DNA of 64,000 nt, from assembly GCF_022539505.1 (NCBI RefSeq), contig NC_061508.1, forward strand, positions 92,235,276 to 92,299,275, given 5' to 3'. This DNA comes from Lolium rigidum (Eukaryota > Streptophyta > Magnoliopsida > Poales > Poaceae). Below are positions 23,601 through 36,661 of this stretch, in pieces. Every line of letters starts with the position of its first letter. Position 1 is the first letter of the stretch. A model generated the notes under the pieces. It worked only from the letters and a program-made list of their open reading frames with translations. It was not told where the DNA came from and did not search any database. The position numbers and the translations under genes are program-made.

Positions 23601-26600
23601 CATCCCTAGCTCGAGTTAGCCGTTTGGCCGGAGCAGCGCCGCCGCAGATGTCTTCTCCGGCGATGCTCCGGTAGGTATTTCGGTGAACCACCACCATCCT
23701 GCTCAGTAGGTCGAGGGGGTCCAGAAACATGTAGTAGACCATCCCGGGGAGCCCTAAATCGGCGTCGCCGTCGCGTTCTGACTCGCCGGCGTCAAGCCGC
23801 CGGTGATGTCGATGTGGCAGTGGGACCGTTAACCACTTTGACTCGGTCAACTGCCAACGAGGCAGCTGACCTGGACCAGACCCCACCAGTCACTGACCAT
23901 GGTTAGGTTTAGTCCGGTATGTTTAGTATTTCTATTTAATTCAAATTCCAGAAAATAACTGAAAGTTTGGCAAAATTTATAAAATTCATTTCAGCTAAGA
24001 AAAATATAAATAATATATCAAAATGCTCACAAAAATAAACTCTATTCAAATAAAATATAAAATAAAAAGTGTGTCGAAATAAAAAAATCCACTTATTTTT
24101 AACTTTATTAATTATGTCTTTTCATTTATTTAAAACACAATTTGAATTTAATAATTAGTGAAGTTTAAAAATTAAATTTTAACTATTCAGTAATCTCTAC
24201 TATATTAAATGTCTAGAGGTGGTGTCCCATGGTACGTCCTTCTTCCCACCCGCGCCTAGAAAAGAATCGGCCCCATCGAACCGCGCCACGCTTAAAAACC
24301 GGTAGAAAACCCTGACAAGAAACAACCTCCACCCCACTATGCACACGACCTTGCCTGGAGAGAAAAACGACGCACAACTTCCCCTATTCTCCTCGCCCCT
24401 CCACCTCTGCTTCGTCCTCCACAAACCACAACGGCTGTTGCGGGTCTCCCAGAGTCCCAGTTCAGGTGTGGTACGGCCTCCGCCCCTGCATCATCCATGG
24501 CGGGCGGGATGCGTCGGAAACGGCCGGAGACGAGCTCCCCTCGTCCATGGAGGGATAGATGTGCGATGGATATGGACACAGCCGAGCTTCCCCTCTTCCG
24601 TGGTGGACGGTAGGCGGAAAATAGGGCTTAATACGAGCTCGCCGTTATCCATGGCGGGCGGTAGATCGCGGAATCGGCCGCCAGCCGGAGTGGAGATATC
24701 AGCTATGGGCCGCGGAATGAGGCCCCAGACGGAGTAGAGCTCGACTTCGTCTATGGTGACGGTTGGGTGCTAGATTCGCCTAGATCAAGCCAAGACCGGG
24801 TGTGGTAGGCGGCAGGGAGGCATCTGGTGACGGGAATCGGGGCGGGTCGACGAGGTTTCCCGGAATTTGGATGACGGCAAAGGTCACCACAGGAACCCGC
24901 CTCTTCACTCGCGGAAGGGAGCACCTCCCCGACTGCTGAGACCCTCAGCAAGGTGAGGCTCGCTCGACTGCTCCAATTTCTCCTCCCTTCTCTATCAATC
25001 TCCTTCTCATGATGAGTTGGCCCTGATCCAGCCAACTGACAAAATATTTGAATGATCTATTTTGCCAATTTAAACCCAAGCTTATGGCTTTCAGATCAAA
25101 CAGTTTGGACAAGTTAAATAGTAGAGATATAATTTTAGAATGAACTTTCATGTACTTCTGGATTTTGCTTTAGGATCATAGAGTCAGAACACAAAAGTGA
25201 TGATGAAGGTAAAAAAGTACATGATTTGCTAAATACCAGACGAGATTCTGACATGAATACTAACTCTTTGATCAGTATAAATGAGAGATGAGAATCATCG
25301 TTTTTCTAGCCATGATTGTTACTTCGCTGGTGCCTGATGCTGATGTTGTTTTCCTTGCACTATGATATCTGCATTATACCCATCTCCTGATTGCACCATA
25401 TTTGTATATACCGATTTAGGTACGCATGGCGTCGTGCTGACATGGAAGAAAGAGTCACGTAGAACAAGTGTGTTCCGTTCCGCCACTGGCTCGCGTAGCT
25501 GTATTCCTTGGTGCCCAGGTCACTGCTTGATGTTATGCCTAGGAACTACACCATCAGAGCGAGCTCGGTCGCCTTTGTTCGCCTCTGGCCATCCTGACAA
25601 TGGTGGCTGAATATGCACGCCACCGTGTTTGAGGTAGGAGTAGCATAATCAAGCAGAAAAGCACACCACTGGCTTGCAGCAGTGGAGGGGGATGAGGAAT
25701 TCAAGGAGTTTGAATTGGAGCCCGGGGTCTAATTTAGAGTTTGGGTTAATGAGGACGATTGACGACTAGGAGGTAATGACATAACAAGTAAAAGTTATGG
25801 TGTTTGTTCTTGTGCTTGTTCATGACTTGCTTCTTGTAATCCGTGATATTGGTGGTCTTGTTGTTTCTAACTTCAACTTATCTATGAGAACTACTGCATT
25901 CCTATGGAGGGACCTTGATATATTTCGCACTAGCAAAGATTAGGAGGTGATCACCATTATCCATTATACAGTTGTAAGACAAAATTTCTTTTAGTTAGGA
26001 TGCTCATAGATACATATCAGTGGTAGCAAAGATTTCAACTCAGATTATAGGCTATCAAAGTGTGTCCTATTATGAATTAACCATGTGCTGAATGATGACA
26101 TCCCTTCACCATACATCCATTATTATTATGCCCCGTCGTACATATAAATAACAATTATGAAATTGTTGGGTGAACAGGCCATGGATTGTCCAACAGAAGT
26201 ATATCATATTCCCACTATTTCAGTATGTCTACAGCTGAACCGCATTCTGCCTGCTGGAGGAGCATTTCACCATCGATGGGTTTCTTCCCTGCTGTCTCCT
26301 ATTGCAAAGTGATACATGGCTTGAGTGGCACACGATCATGTTGCCATTACGGATGCTCACTTTTTTGTTTTACTTGGGTTGCAAAAAAATTCATTCCATT
26401 GTGTGGTGGTCAGCTAATGTCACACGGGCATTGAGTACTACTCTCATTAGATTGCCAACAATGTTATAGGTGCGTATTACTTCAGTTTTCATTTACTATA
26501 ATTGTTGTTTGATACTTATTTCCTGATGATTTGTATATGCTTCCTCTGAAAATTGCTACTATTCTTCTTAATAGTACATTTTCTGTCCTATTAAATATAA

Positions 26601-27957
26601 ATATCTAAAACCTTTAGGCTTAATTTTTCTGGATTCATATTCCTATTAATTGGAAGCTTTTTTCCATGTTTTCTGTGTACAGTTGTTTCCCTCTGGTTCA
26701 GAAGTGAAAAAGAATCAACTACAGTATAATATTGAAAAAAGAAGAGATCAGCCTTGAACTGGTCCATACATTTTTGAAGTTTAGCCACTGTTGTTTGTTA
26801 CGTCTTATTAAATCTGTTCTCCCTCTACAATGTTAACAAAGATGTGTGTTGATGTATCTTGATGCCAATCACGTTCTTAAAATCAACCTCTAAAAACTGA
26901 CATACAATAGTTCTGTGTCATAATTTTTTTTTGTTTTCTATAAATTGATGATTTATTTACTAAATTTTCCATAGACAACTAATGCCATCTATACTACAAC
27001 CAGTTTACTCTAATTTGGAAAGTTTGTTTGGATGAAAAATAATCAGGTCGTGTATAAGTATTTTACATGATCCCGATATTGTTTTATCTTGACCTTAGTT
27101 AGCCAAAATTGTACATTACCAACAATATGGGTGTTGTTCTAAGTTCTAACTACTAAAGAAATACTTAGTCGTGTCAATACCGATGAAAGAAAAAATTATA
27201 CAAATGCATGGCAGTATCTTATTCTCACATGACAACTGAATACTTTTATTTATTGAACCCCAATTGGGATATTTAGTAGCACTGATGGTCAGATATATAG
27301 CTCGAATATATTGTCTATATTCTCAAGCTGTAGAATTAGGTATTTATGGGTGTATAAAATAACTCAGAATGCTATGCCATGAGTGTGTCATGATGGGTCT
27401 TGCAAAGGTTTGGTAATTTGCTTAGGTTTTAAACTAGGTTTAGTGTTTTTCATTGATCCATAGATGTACGATTTTGGCAAAATAAAAGCTGTGTTATGTT
27501 AACTTAGAACATAGTACCTCGCTTAACTTTCATATTCCTCAGCAGATCACTATTCAGTAGTTGGTTTTGATGCTTCAAACTTTCAATGCTAAAATATAAT
27601 TATTGTGTTCGCCAATAGAAAAAGATAATGACTTTGTGGAGGGTAAATTTTAATAGGTTACAGTAGACTTGTGGAAGATAAAGACTCAGATATATTTTAT
27701 AAAACACCCCATGATATTTATTGTTTACTTTGATTGTGAAAATGACAGGGATATATGGTACAAGTCTCGGAATGTGGTGAAGCACTTCTTATGCATCATA
27801 ACATGTTGTTTCAGAGAGATTTGATGTGGTACGTATTAGAAAATCTTCCTAGCCTGCTCAGTTCTATAGAAAATCTTCCTAGCCGTTCTAACTGTCATGT
27901 GAGATAATATAGGAGCGGCTCGAGCTTGCTGGCAACAAGGTCGGCAGACTAGGATGT

Positions 27958-28105
27958 GAGATAATATAGATTTTCAACTGTTTTCTATAATCAATTTTAA
28001 CTCCTAGAGATAACATAGCATGGGCTATGCTATAATTGAGCACGCGGCATGTGCGACGACACAAAAAGTTAAGGGCCGTCGCAGCGCACAGGCATTCAAC
28101 TATAA
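27958..28105 (+). repeat. internal Helitron 3'-end copy, terminal CTAG lost
   Basis: About 150 bases matching 29126-29273, including the CAGCGCACAGG hairpin region, but ending ATTCAACTATAA where the functional copy has ATTCAACTAGT. It is an inactive terminator inside the Helitron. Confidence 0.75.
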
Positions 28106-28857
28106 CTCATTAAGATGTTGTGATCTTGTAAAGGGGATTTTCTTAAGATCCCGCGAAGGTCGCGGTAGAGTCAGTGCTCGTAGCGCAAGATGGTGCTCTA
28201 TATGATCCTTGGTACCTGTTCCATTCTGCTAAGCATCAGAAGTTTATGTTGTTACTTTTGCACCATAATTATCAATTTATGAAAATTGTTTTATTTTTGC
28301 AGCACATTTATCATGAAGTAATTGATCCATGAATACGTAAAATAACAGACCACTCCAAGGATTATCTACTATGTGTAGTGTTATGACTGTATGCTGTTAC
28401 TTCTTGCGTAGTGGTGTTAGTTTCAAGTTTAATACGTTACTCATGTATTTCCTGAGAAAATTGTTATCTATGTAAGGATGATCTGTATGGATACGGATGC
28501 ACACATAAGTACTGATACCCAATTCTAGGTTATCTCCTATAATCTATATGTGTTGTGAGCATGTACCGATGACCTGAATTGAATACACAAGAGTCAGACC
28601 TAAGAAATTGAGTTGTTCATCTTAACTTTTGTGTGAAAGTGAGTAATTCATCTTAATTTTTTGTGCGTCTGGGTAAAAGTGTGATCCAGATCCAGTAATG
28701 TCTTTGTTACATAATATGAAACCTAATGATTATATGTTCTATTGTGATGATTCCCATGGGGTATATACAATACATGAGAAATAGATACTTGGAATACAAA
28801 GCAAGACATAGTACATTTAAACCAGTCCTATCATTGGTGCCCACATTCTCTCTCTTG

Positions 28858-28925
28858 CAGGGGGTGGTGCAGGGATTTACTGAACTGGAAGATGGAACAA
28901 TCATATGTGGATTCGATGGTAGTGA
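28858..28925 (+). pseudogene. possible captured exon in the Helitron
   Basis: After CTCTCTTGCAG, a clean splice-acceptor context, the frame reads GVVQGFTELEDG and TIICGFDGSDS before a stop. It looks like a host exon picked up by the Helitron between its two 3' ends. I cannot name the source gene. Confidence 0.3.
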
Positions 28926-30435
28926 TAGCCACTTTTTGAATTTGAGCTAAATATGTTGGAAACATGATTTCATACATGTTTTGGTTAATATTGATGTATC
29001 TGAGGTAACTATTAACTAGAATAATGTGAATCCATGTTCTTGCTTGGTCTGCACTTGGCATAGTTTATTCGAAGGATCCTTGTAGTGATTCTGGTTTTAG
29101 GTTTGGTTACATTACATGCATTGATCATGAATAAACAGATTTTCAACTGTTTTCTATAATCAATTTTAACTGCTAGAGATAACAGAGCATGGGCTATGCT
29201 ATAATTGAGCACGCGACATGTGCGATGACGCAAAAACTTAAGGGCCGTGGCAGCACACGGGTATTCAACTAGTAACTAAGTAAAATGTTAAGATTAATTT
29301 TCTTTATCATAATTGCGTCCACTTAAATATTTGTGATAATTCATAAACCCTAATTTGCATATTGCTATTTTCTATTTTCTTTAAATAGTAATAACTCAAG
29401 TAAATATTAAAAGCCAATATTATTTTGGTAGCCCAACAATTGTTACTTAAACATCTTTAGTTAACAAGTTAAGTACTTTAAACATAATAACAATTATTAA
29501 ACCCTGATTTCTAAATTAAACCTAAATATATAAGAGTTACCTTAATTATTAATTATTGTGAAAACTAATAAAATGCCAAAGCATTATTAATTTTTTTTCA
29601 AAGTAATTAGTCACCACACATTTGTTGAAAATTATAAGTTTAAGAGTTGTATCATAATTTAGAAACCCTGGTTCTCATTTAAGTAAGACATTGGTCCCAT
29701 TATTTTATGTGATCATTCCACATTAAAATCAACTCTAAAACCCTAGTTATGTGTCACATGTGATCATGTGAGATTTACTTGACATATAGAACCCTAATAA
29801 GCAACAATTGAATGCATGCTTATGATCCAGTAGCATAAAACCAAGTCCCATGAGATTATCATTTCATGTCCCTATTCTTAATGAAAACCTATATGATTCC
29901 CTAGTATCACATAGGAGCAAACCCTAACTTGTTAATTGGATTAGTACCATTGATCACCACTCCTATATACCATACCATTAAGATCAACCTCAACCATCAA
30001 ACCCTAGTAGAACCATAATGATGAACCCTAGTACCAACCTTGTATAATAATTCACAACACATGTTCCTATCCCACTAAACCCTACTTAAGGATCATAAAC
30101 CACTTAGCTTGGAAACCATTAGTGATTCCTTAGTGAAACAAATAGGAAGTTATAATAAATCCTAACCCATAGTATCACCTTGAACCATCCTTTGATATGA
30201 TGTCTAGGAGAAACCATAGTAATAAACCTGCCAAGACTTGCTACATATAGACCCATTCCAACTAAGAACCAACTAGTCTCTAATAGTAAACTTAATTCAA
30301 TCTAATAGTAAACCCTAGAAGTAATAACTCCTATTTAAAGTAGTACTTATTCTTATTAACCTGTTCTTCAAAAGTTATTCTTTTGAAGTACAAATGTTAA
30401 TCAAACCATAGAAGCCCTAGTTCTTATTTAAAGTA

Positions 30436-30538
30436 CTCCCTCCGATTCATATTAAATGACTCCAATATGGATGTATCTAGAACTAAAATGTGTCTACATA
30501 CATCTATATTAGAGTCAATTAATATGAACCGGAGGGAG
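30436..30538 (+). mobile_element. Stowaway-type MITE (103 bp)
   Basis: Inverted ends CTCCCTCCGATTCATATTAA and its near complement, flanked by TA on both sides (30434-30435, 30539-30540). Typical of pooid Stowaway (Mariner-type) MITEs. Confidence 0.85.
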
Positions 30539-31470
30539 TACTTACTATTTCTCAATCAACATGTTCTTCAAAAGTTATTCTTTGGAAGTATAATATAAGT
30601 AATCATCAACCATGTCTTGTAGAACTTAAAATTGACAACTGTTCTTTACATATTATTCCACTACAATTCTTTGTATTTATGATTGTTATGATGCATTATA
30701 TCACTTGCTTATGATACTAATATAACCCAACCCTAATAAGAACCTTGTTTGAGAACCATCCTAAAAGTGCAACACACCTTAAAGAAATCTTTACAACTCA
30801 TCCATCCCAAATCATCGAGGTTAGGTTACGCTCGGGACGATTGCATCTCATACTATGCATTATAGCATTTTTGCCAGTTCTTTAAATATTGTCCTTACCG
30901 GACGATGATGGTATTTCAGAATTTGGAGTTATCACGTATCGAAGCTTTTGCGTGCATAATCTTGCAGTCAAGAAAGGCAAGTTCATCGCTTGCTCATGTC
31001 ATTTGATTATTTTTATCAAATTGTATGCAAAGTACTATACTTATCACTCTTGCATTGAAAAGCAAAGTATTATTTTATAATTATGAATATGACTATGTGG
31101 TGGGCAATGGAACCATGGTATGTATTGATATGGTGGAGGTTCCATTGCATGGGTACTACTCATCTAGGACTAAGTACCAATGCCGTCCAGTGATTCTAGC
31201 GCCGTACATATCGCGTTGACCATAAGATCTATAATGGCTCTGGGGAAGTCAGCTGTATCTTTCCCTCTTGCATATCAACGGACCTGGTGGAGCCTGGCTG
31301 GGTGTTGGAGATAACACTGCTGTAGGTTGGGAAATCCTTTAAAATCCCCATCCGTGTGTGATGAGAGGCTCTACCGTCTATGAAGGATTGTCCATAGTAC
31401 ACCGGGGGTAAAGCCGTATGAACGGGAGATGTCTACCGGGGGTGTACGGATGGACAAAAGGGTGGGTATG

Positions 31471-33174
31471 TGATACGTCTCCAACGTATCGATAATTTCT
31501 TGTGTTCCATGCCACATTATTGATGTTATCTACATGTTATATGCACACTTTATGTCATATTCGTGCATTTTCTGGAACTAACCTATTAACAAGATGCCGA
31601 AGTGCCGGTTCCTGTTTTCTGCTGTTTTTGGTTTCGAAATCCTAGTAACGAAATATTCTCGGAATCGGACGAAATCAACGCCCGGGTTCCTATTTTACCC
31701 GAAGCATCCAGAACACACGAGAACCGCCGGAGAAGAGGGGCAGGGCCACCGGACCATACCCCGGCGCGGCCAAGGGGGCGCGCCCCCTAGGGTGTGGGCC
31801 CCCTTCGACCTTCCTGCGCCGCCTCTTCGCCTATAAGAAGCCCCTGGATCAGAAAACCCTATAACGATTGACGAAAACCCACGAAAACCTTCCGGAGCCG
31901 CCGCCATCGCGAAGCCAAGATCCGGGGACAGGATCTCTGTTCCGGCACCTGCCGGAGCGGGGAAGTGCCCCCGAAGGCTTCTCCATCGACACCGCTGCCA
32001 TCTCCACCGCCATCTTCATCACCGCTGCTGCTCCCATGAGGAGGGAGTAGTTCTCCATCGAGGCTCGGGGCTGTACCGGTAGCTATGTGGTTCATCTCTC
32101 TCCTATGTGCTTCAATACAATAATCTCATGAGCTGCCTTACATGATTGAGATTCATATGATGATGCTTGTAATCTAGATGTCATTATGCTAGTCAAGTGA
32201 GTTTTACTTATGTGATCTCCGGAGACTCCTAGTCCCACGTGTGTAAAGGTGACGAGTGTGTGCACCGTGTGGGTCTCTTAGGCTAGATTTCACGGAATAC
32301 TTATTCACTCGTTGAATGGTATAGTGAGGTGCTTATTTATATCTCTTTATGATTGCAATGTGTTTGTATCACAATTTATCTATGTGCTACTCTAGCAATG
32401 TGTTATTAAAGTAGTTCTATTCCTCCTGCACGTGTGTAAAGGTGACGAGTGTGTGCACCGTGTTAGTACTTGGTTTATGCTATGATCATGATCTCTTGTA
32501 GATTATGGAGTTAACTATTGCTATGATAATATTGATGTGATCTATTCCTCCTACATATGCATGAAGGTGACAGTGTGCATGCTATGCTAGTACTTGGTTT
32601 AGTAGCGTTGATCTATCTTACACTAAAGGTTACTTAAACATGAGCATTATTGTGGAGCTTGTTAACTCCGGCATTGAGGGTTCGTGTAATCCTACGCAAT
32701 GTGTTCATCATCCAACAAAAGTGTAGAGTATGCATTTATCTATTCTGTTATGTGATCAATGTTGAGAGTGTCCACTAGTGAAAGTGTAAACCCTAGGCCT
32801 TGTTCCTAAATACTGCTGAGTTACTACTGCTTGTTTACTGTTTTACTGCGTTACTACTGCTGCAATACCACCACCATCAACTACACGCCAAGCACTTTTC
32901 TCGGCACCGTTGCTACTGCTCATACTTATTTATACCACCTGTATTTCACTATCTCTTCGCCGAACTAGTGCACCTATTTGGTGTGTTGGGGACACAAGAG
33001 ACTTCTTGCTTTGTGGTTGCGGGGTTGCATGAGAGGGATATCTTTGACCTCTTCCTCCCCGAGTTCGATAAACCTTGGGTATCCACTTAAGGGAAACTTG
33101 CTCGCTGTTCTACAAACCTCTGCTCTTGGAGGCCCAACACCGTCTACGGGAAAGGAGGGGGAACGTAGACATCA
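31471..33174 (+). repeat. 5' LTR of family B (1704 bp)
   Basis: TGATACGTCTCCAACGTATC to ...GAACGTAGACATCA. A TATAAG box near 31832 is a likely promoter. It has small differences from the 3' copy, many of them CTG versus CTCG. Confidence 0.9.
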
Positions 33175-33184
33175 AGCACTTTTC

Positions 33185-33202
33185 TGGCGCCGTTGTCGGG
33201 GA
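33185..33202 (+). other. primer-binding site of family B
   Basis: TGGCGCCGTTGTCGGGGA, one mismatch to the tRNA-Asp complement, ten bases after the LTR. Confidence 0.7.
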
Positions 33203-33338
33203 GGAAAGGTAAAAAGGCACTCATACTACGGTCCCGTGTAAAGTATTTTTCCGGCGCCGTCGTGTGTGTGCTCAAAGCTATTTCCTTTAGATCCTGCAAT
33301 TGCATCTTGTTGTTTCTTGTTTACACTAGTTTGGCATA

Positions 33339-34075
33339 ATGTACAAGAGTGAGCTTCTTATTCTATTTCCTGATTTAAAACATGGATTGTTTGATGCGAA
33401 AATTAAAAAACCTATGAAATCTTCTTTGCATGCTGGTAGTAATATTAGTATGAACGCTTTGAACACCATTGTTGACAATAATATAGAAAGTTCTAAGCTT
33501 GGGGAAGCTGGTTTTCATGATATTTTTAGTCCCCCAAGCATTGAGGAGAAAATTTTCTTTGATGATACTTTGCCTCCTATTTCGATGATGATAATGATAG
33601 TGGTCTTTTTGTGCCACCTACTATGGAGAGTAAATTTTGTTGTGATTATACTATGCCTCCTACACTTGATGAGAATAATAATGATAGCTACTTTGTTGAA
33701 TTTGCTCCCACTACAACTAATAAAATGGATTATGCTTATGTGGAGAGTAATAATTTTATGCATGAGACTCATGATAAGAATGCTTTATGTGATAGTTATA
33801 TTGTTGAGTTTGCTCATGTTGCTACTGAAAGTTATTATGAGAGAGGAAAATATGGTTGTAGAAATTTTCATGTTACTAAAATGCCTCTCTATGTGCTGAA
33901 ATTTTTGAAGCTACACTTGTTTTATCTTCCTATGCTTGTTACTTTGCTCTTCATGAACTTGTTTATTTACAAGATTCCTATGCATAGGAAGCATGTTAGA
34001 CTTAAATGTGTTTTGAATTTGCCTCTTGATGCTCTCTTTTGCTTCACATACTATCTTTTGCGAGTGCATCATTAA
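33339..34075 (+). pseudogene. short element-encoded protein of family B, one frameshift
   Basis: Begins MYKSELLILFPDLKHGLFD. Near 33575 the frame shifts and continues as SGLFVPPTMESKFCCDYTM through DSYFVEFAPTTTNKMDYAY, ending with a hydrophobic stretch (LHLFYLPMLVTLLFMNLF) and a stop at 34073. It is acidic, Asp/Asn-rich, and unlike any domain I know. Proteins of this style recur in non-autonomous Athila-type elements of pooid grasses. Both complete elements in this window carry a frameshift in their ORF, so coding may be dispensable. Confidence 0.5.
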
Positions 34076-36661
34076 AGCTGCTGAGCCCATCTTAATGGCT
34101 AAAAAGAAAGAACTTCTTGGGAGATAACCCATGTGTTATTTTGCTACAGTACTTTGTTTTATATTTGTGTCTTGGAAGTTGTTTACTACTGTAGCAACCT
34201 CTCCTTATCTTAGTTTTGTGTTTTGTTGTGCCAAGTAAAGTCTTTGATAGTAAAGTAAGTACTAGATTTGGATTACTGCGCAGAAACAGATTTCTTTGCT
34301 GTCACGAATCTGGGTCTAATTCTCTGTAGGTAACTCAGAAAATTATGCCAATTTACGTGAGTGATCCTCAGATATGTACGCAACTTTCATTCAATTTGAG
34401 CATTTTCATTTGAGCAAGTCTGGTGGCCTAATAAAATCCATCTTTACGGACTGTTCTGTTTTGACAGATTCTGCCTTTTATTTCGCATTGCCTCTTTTGC
34501 TATGTTGGATGAATTTCTTTGATCCATTAATGTCCAGTAGCTTTATGCAATGTCCAGAAGTGTTAAGAATGATTGTGTCACCTCTGAACATGTTAATTTT
34601 TATTGTCCACTAACCCTCTAATGAGTTGTTTCGAGTTTGGTGTGGAGGAAGTTTTCAAGGGTCAAGAGAGGAGGATGATATACTATGATCAAGGAGAGTG
34701 AAAGCTCTAAGCTTGGGGATGCCCCGGTGGTTCATCCCTGCATATATCAAGAAGACTCAAGCGTCTAAGCTTGGGGATGCCCAAGGCATCCCCTTCTTCA
34801 TCGACAACATTATCGGGTTCCTCCCCTGAAACTATATTTTTATTCGGCCACATCTTATGTGCTTTTTCTTGGAGCGTCTCGTTTGTTTGCTTTTGTTTTT
34901 GTTTTTGTTTGAATAAATGCTTGTGTGGTAGAGAGACACGCTCCGTTGGTTCATATGAACACATGTGTTCTTAGCTCATAATATTCATGGCGAAGTTTCC
35001 TCTTCGTTAAATTGTTATATGGTTGGAATTGGAAAATGATACATGTAGTAATTGCTATAAATGTCTTGGGTAATGTGATACTTGGCAATTGTTGTGCTCA
35101 TGTTTAAGCTCTTGCATCATATACTTTGCACCTATTAGTGAAGAATACATAGAGCATGCTAAAATTTGGTTTGCATATTTGGTTTCTCTAAGGTCTAGAT
35201 AATCTCTAGTTTTGAGTTTGAACAACAAGGAAGACGGTGTAGAGTCTTATAATGTTTACAATATGTCTTTTATGTGAGTTTTGCTGCACCGGTTCATCCT
35301 TGTGTTTGTTTCAAATAACCTTGCTAGCCTAAACCTTGTATCGAGAGGGAATACTTCTCATGCATCCAAAATACTTGAGCCAACCACTATGCCATTTGTG
35401 TCCACCATACCTACCTACTACATGGTATTTTCCCGCCATTCCAAAGTAAATTGCTTGAGTGCTACCTTTAAAATTCCATCATTCACCTTTGCAATATATA
35501 GCTCATGGGACAAATAGCTTAAAAACTATTGTGGTATTGAATATGTAATTATGCACTTTATCTCTTATTAAGTTGCTTGTTGTGCGATAACCATGTTTAT
35601 CGGGGAACGCCATCAACTCATTGTTGAATTTCATGTGAGTTGCTATGCATGTTCGTCTTGTCCGAAGTAAGGGCGATCTACACCGAGTTGAATGGTTTGA
35701 GCATGCATATTGTGAGAGAAGAACATTGGGCCGCTAACTAAAGCCATGATTCATGGTGGAAGTTTCAGTTTTGGACAAATATCCTCAAATCTCTAATGAG
35801 AAAAGAATTAATTGTTGTCAAATGCTTAAAGCATTAAAAGAGGAGTCCATTATCTCGTTGTCTATGTTGTCCCGGTATGGATGTCTAAGTTGAGAATAAT
35901 CAAAAGCGAGAAATCCAAATGCGAGCTTTCTCCTTAGACCTTTGTACAAGGCGGCATAGAGGTACCCCTTTGTGAAACTTGGTTAAAGCATATGTATTGC
36001 GGTGATAATCCAGGTAGTCCAAGCTAATTAGGACAAGGTGCGGGCACTATTGGTACACTATGCATGAGGCTTGCAACTTATAAGATATAATTTACATGAT
36101 GCATATGCTTTATTACTACCGTTGACAAAATTGTTTCATGTTTTCAAAATCAAAGCTCTAGCACAAATATAGCAATCGATGCTTTTCCTCTATGAGGACC
36201 ATTCTTTTACTTTCAATGTTGAGTCAGTTCACCTATTTCTCTCCACCTCAAGAAGCAAACACTTGTGTGAACTGTGCATTGATTCCTACATACTTGCTTA
36301 TTGCACTTATTATATTACTCTATGTTGACAATATCCATGAGATATACATGTTACAAGTTGAAAGCAACCGCTGAAACTTAATCTTCTTTTGTGTTGCTTC
36401 AATACCTTTACTTTGAATTATTGCTTTATGAGTTAACTCTTATGCAAGACTTATTGATGCTTGTCTTGAAGTGCTATTCATGAAAAGTCTTTGCTTTATG
36501 ATTCAGTTGTTTACCCATGTCATATACATTGTTTTGATCGCTGCATTCACTACATATGCTGTACAAATAGTATGATCAAGTTTGTGATGGCATGTCACTC
36601 CGAAATTATCTTTGTTATCGTTTTACCTGCTCGGGACGAGCGGAACTAAGCTTGGGGATGC
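34076..36661 (+). mobile_element. long 3' untranslated region of family B
   Basis: Non-coding and collinear with 16230-18826. Contains TAAGCTTGGGGATGC at about 34708 and 34767 and before the LTR, the perfect hairpin at 34773-34793, and the covarying hairpin at 36627-36643. Confidence 0.7.

Larger units (their letters stand above)
24194..29272 (+). mobile_element. Helitron (5.1 kb), non-autonomous
   Basis: The 5' end TCTCTACTATATTAAA is the grass Helitron consensus. The 3' end has the hairpin CCGTG-GCAGCA-CACGG followed by GTATTCAACTAG. The insertion sits between A (24193) and T (29273), the AT target typical of Helitrons, and makes no target duplication. It lies in continuous AT-rich LTR-unit DNA. 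No Rep/helicase is encoded. A second, decayed 3' end lies inside at about 28103. The 5' kilobase is GC-rich with imperfect repeats of a GAGCTC/CCATGG motif (24480-24750). Confidence 0.82.

Noticed and set aside
23070..23886. GC-rich frames around 22.9-23.9 kb as a host gene
   Set aside because: They fall inside the large LTR unit, overlap on both strands, and show no domain. They are better read as its promoter/leader island.
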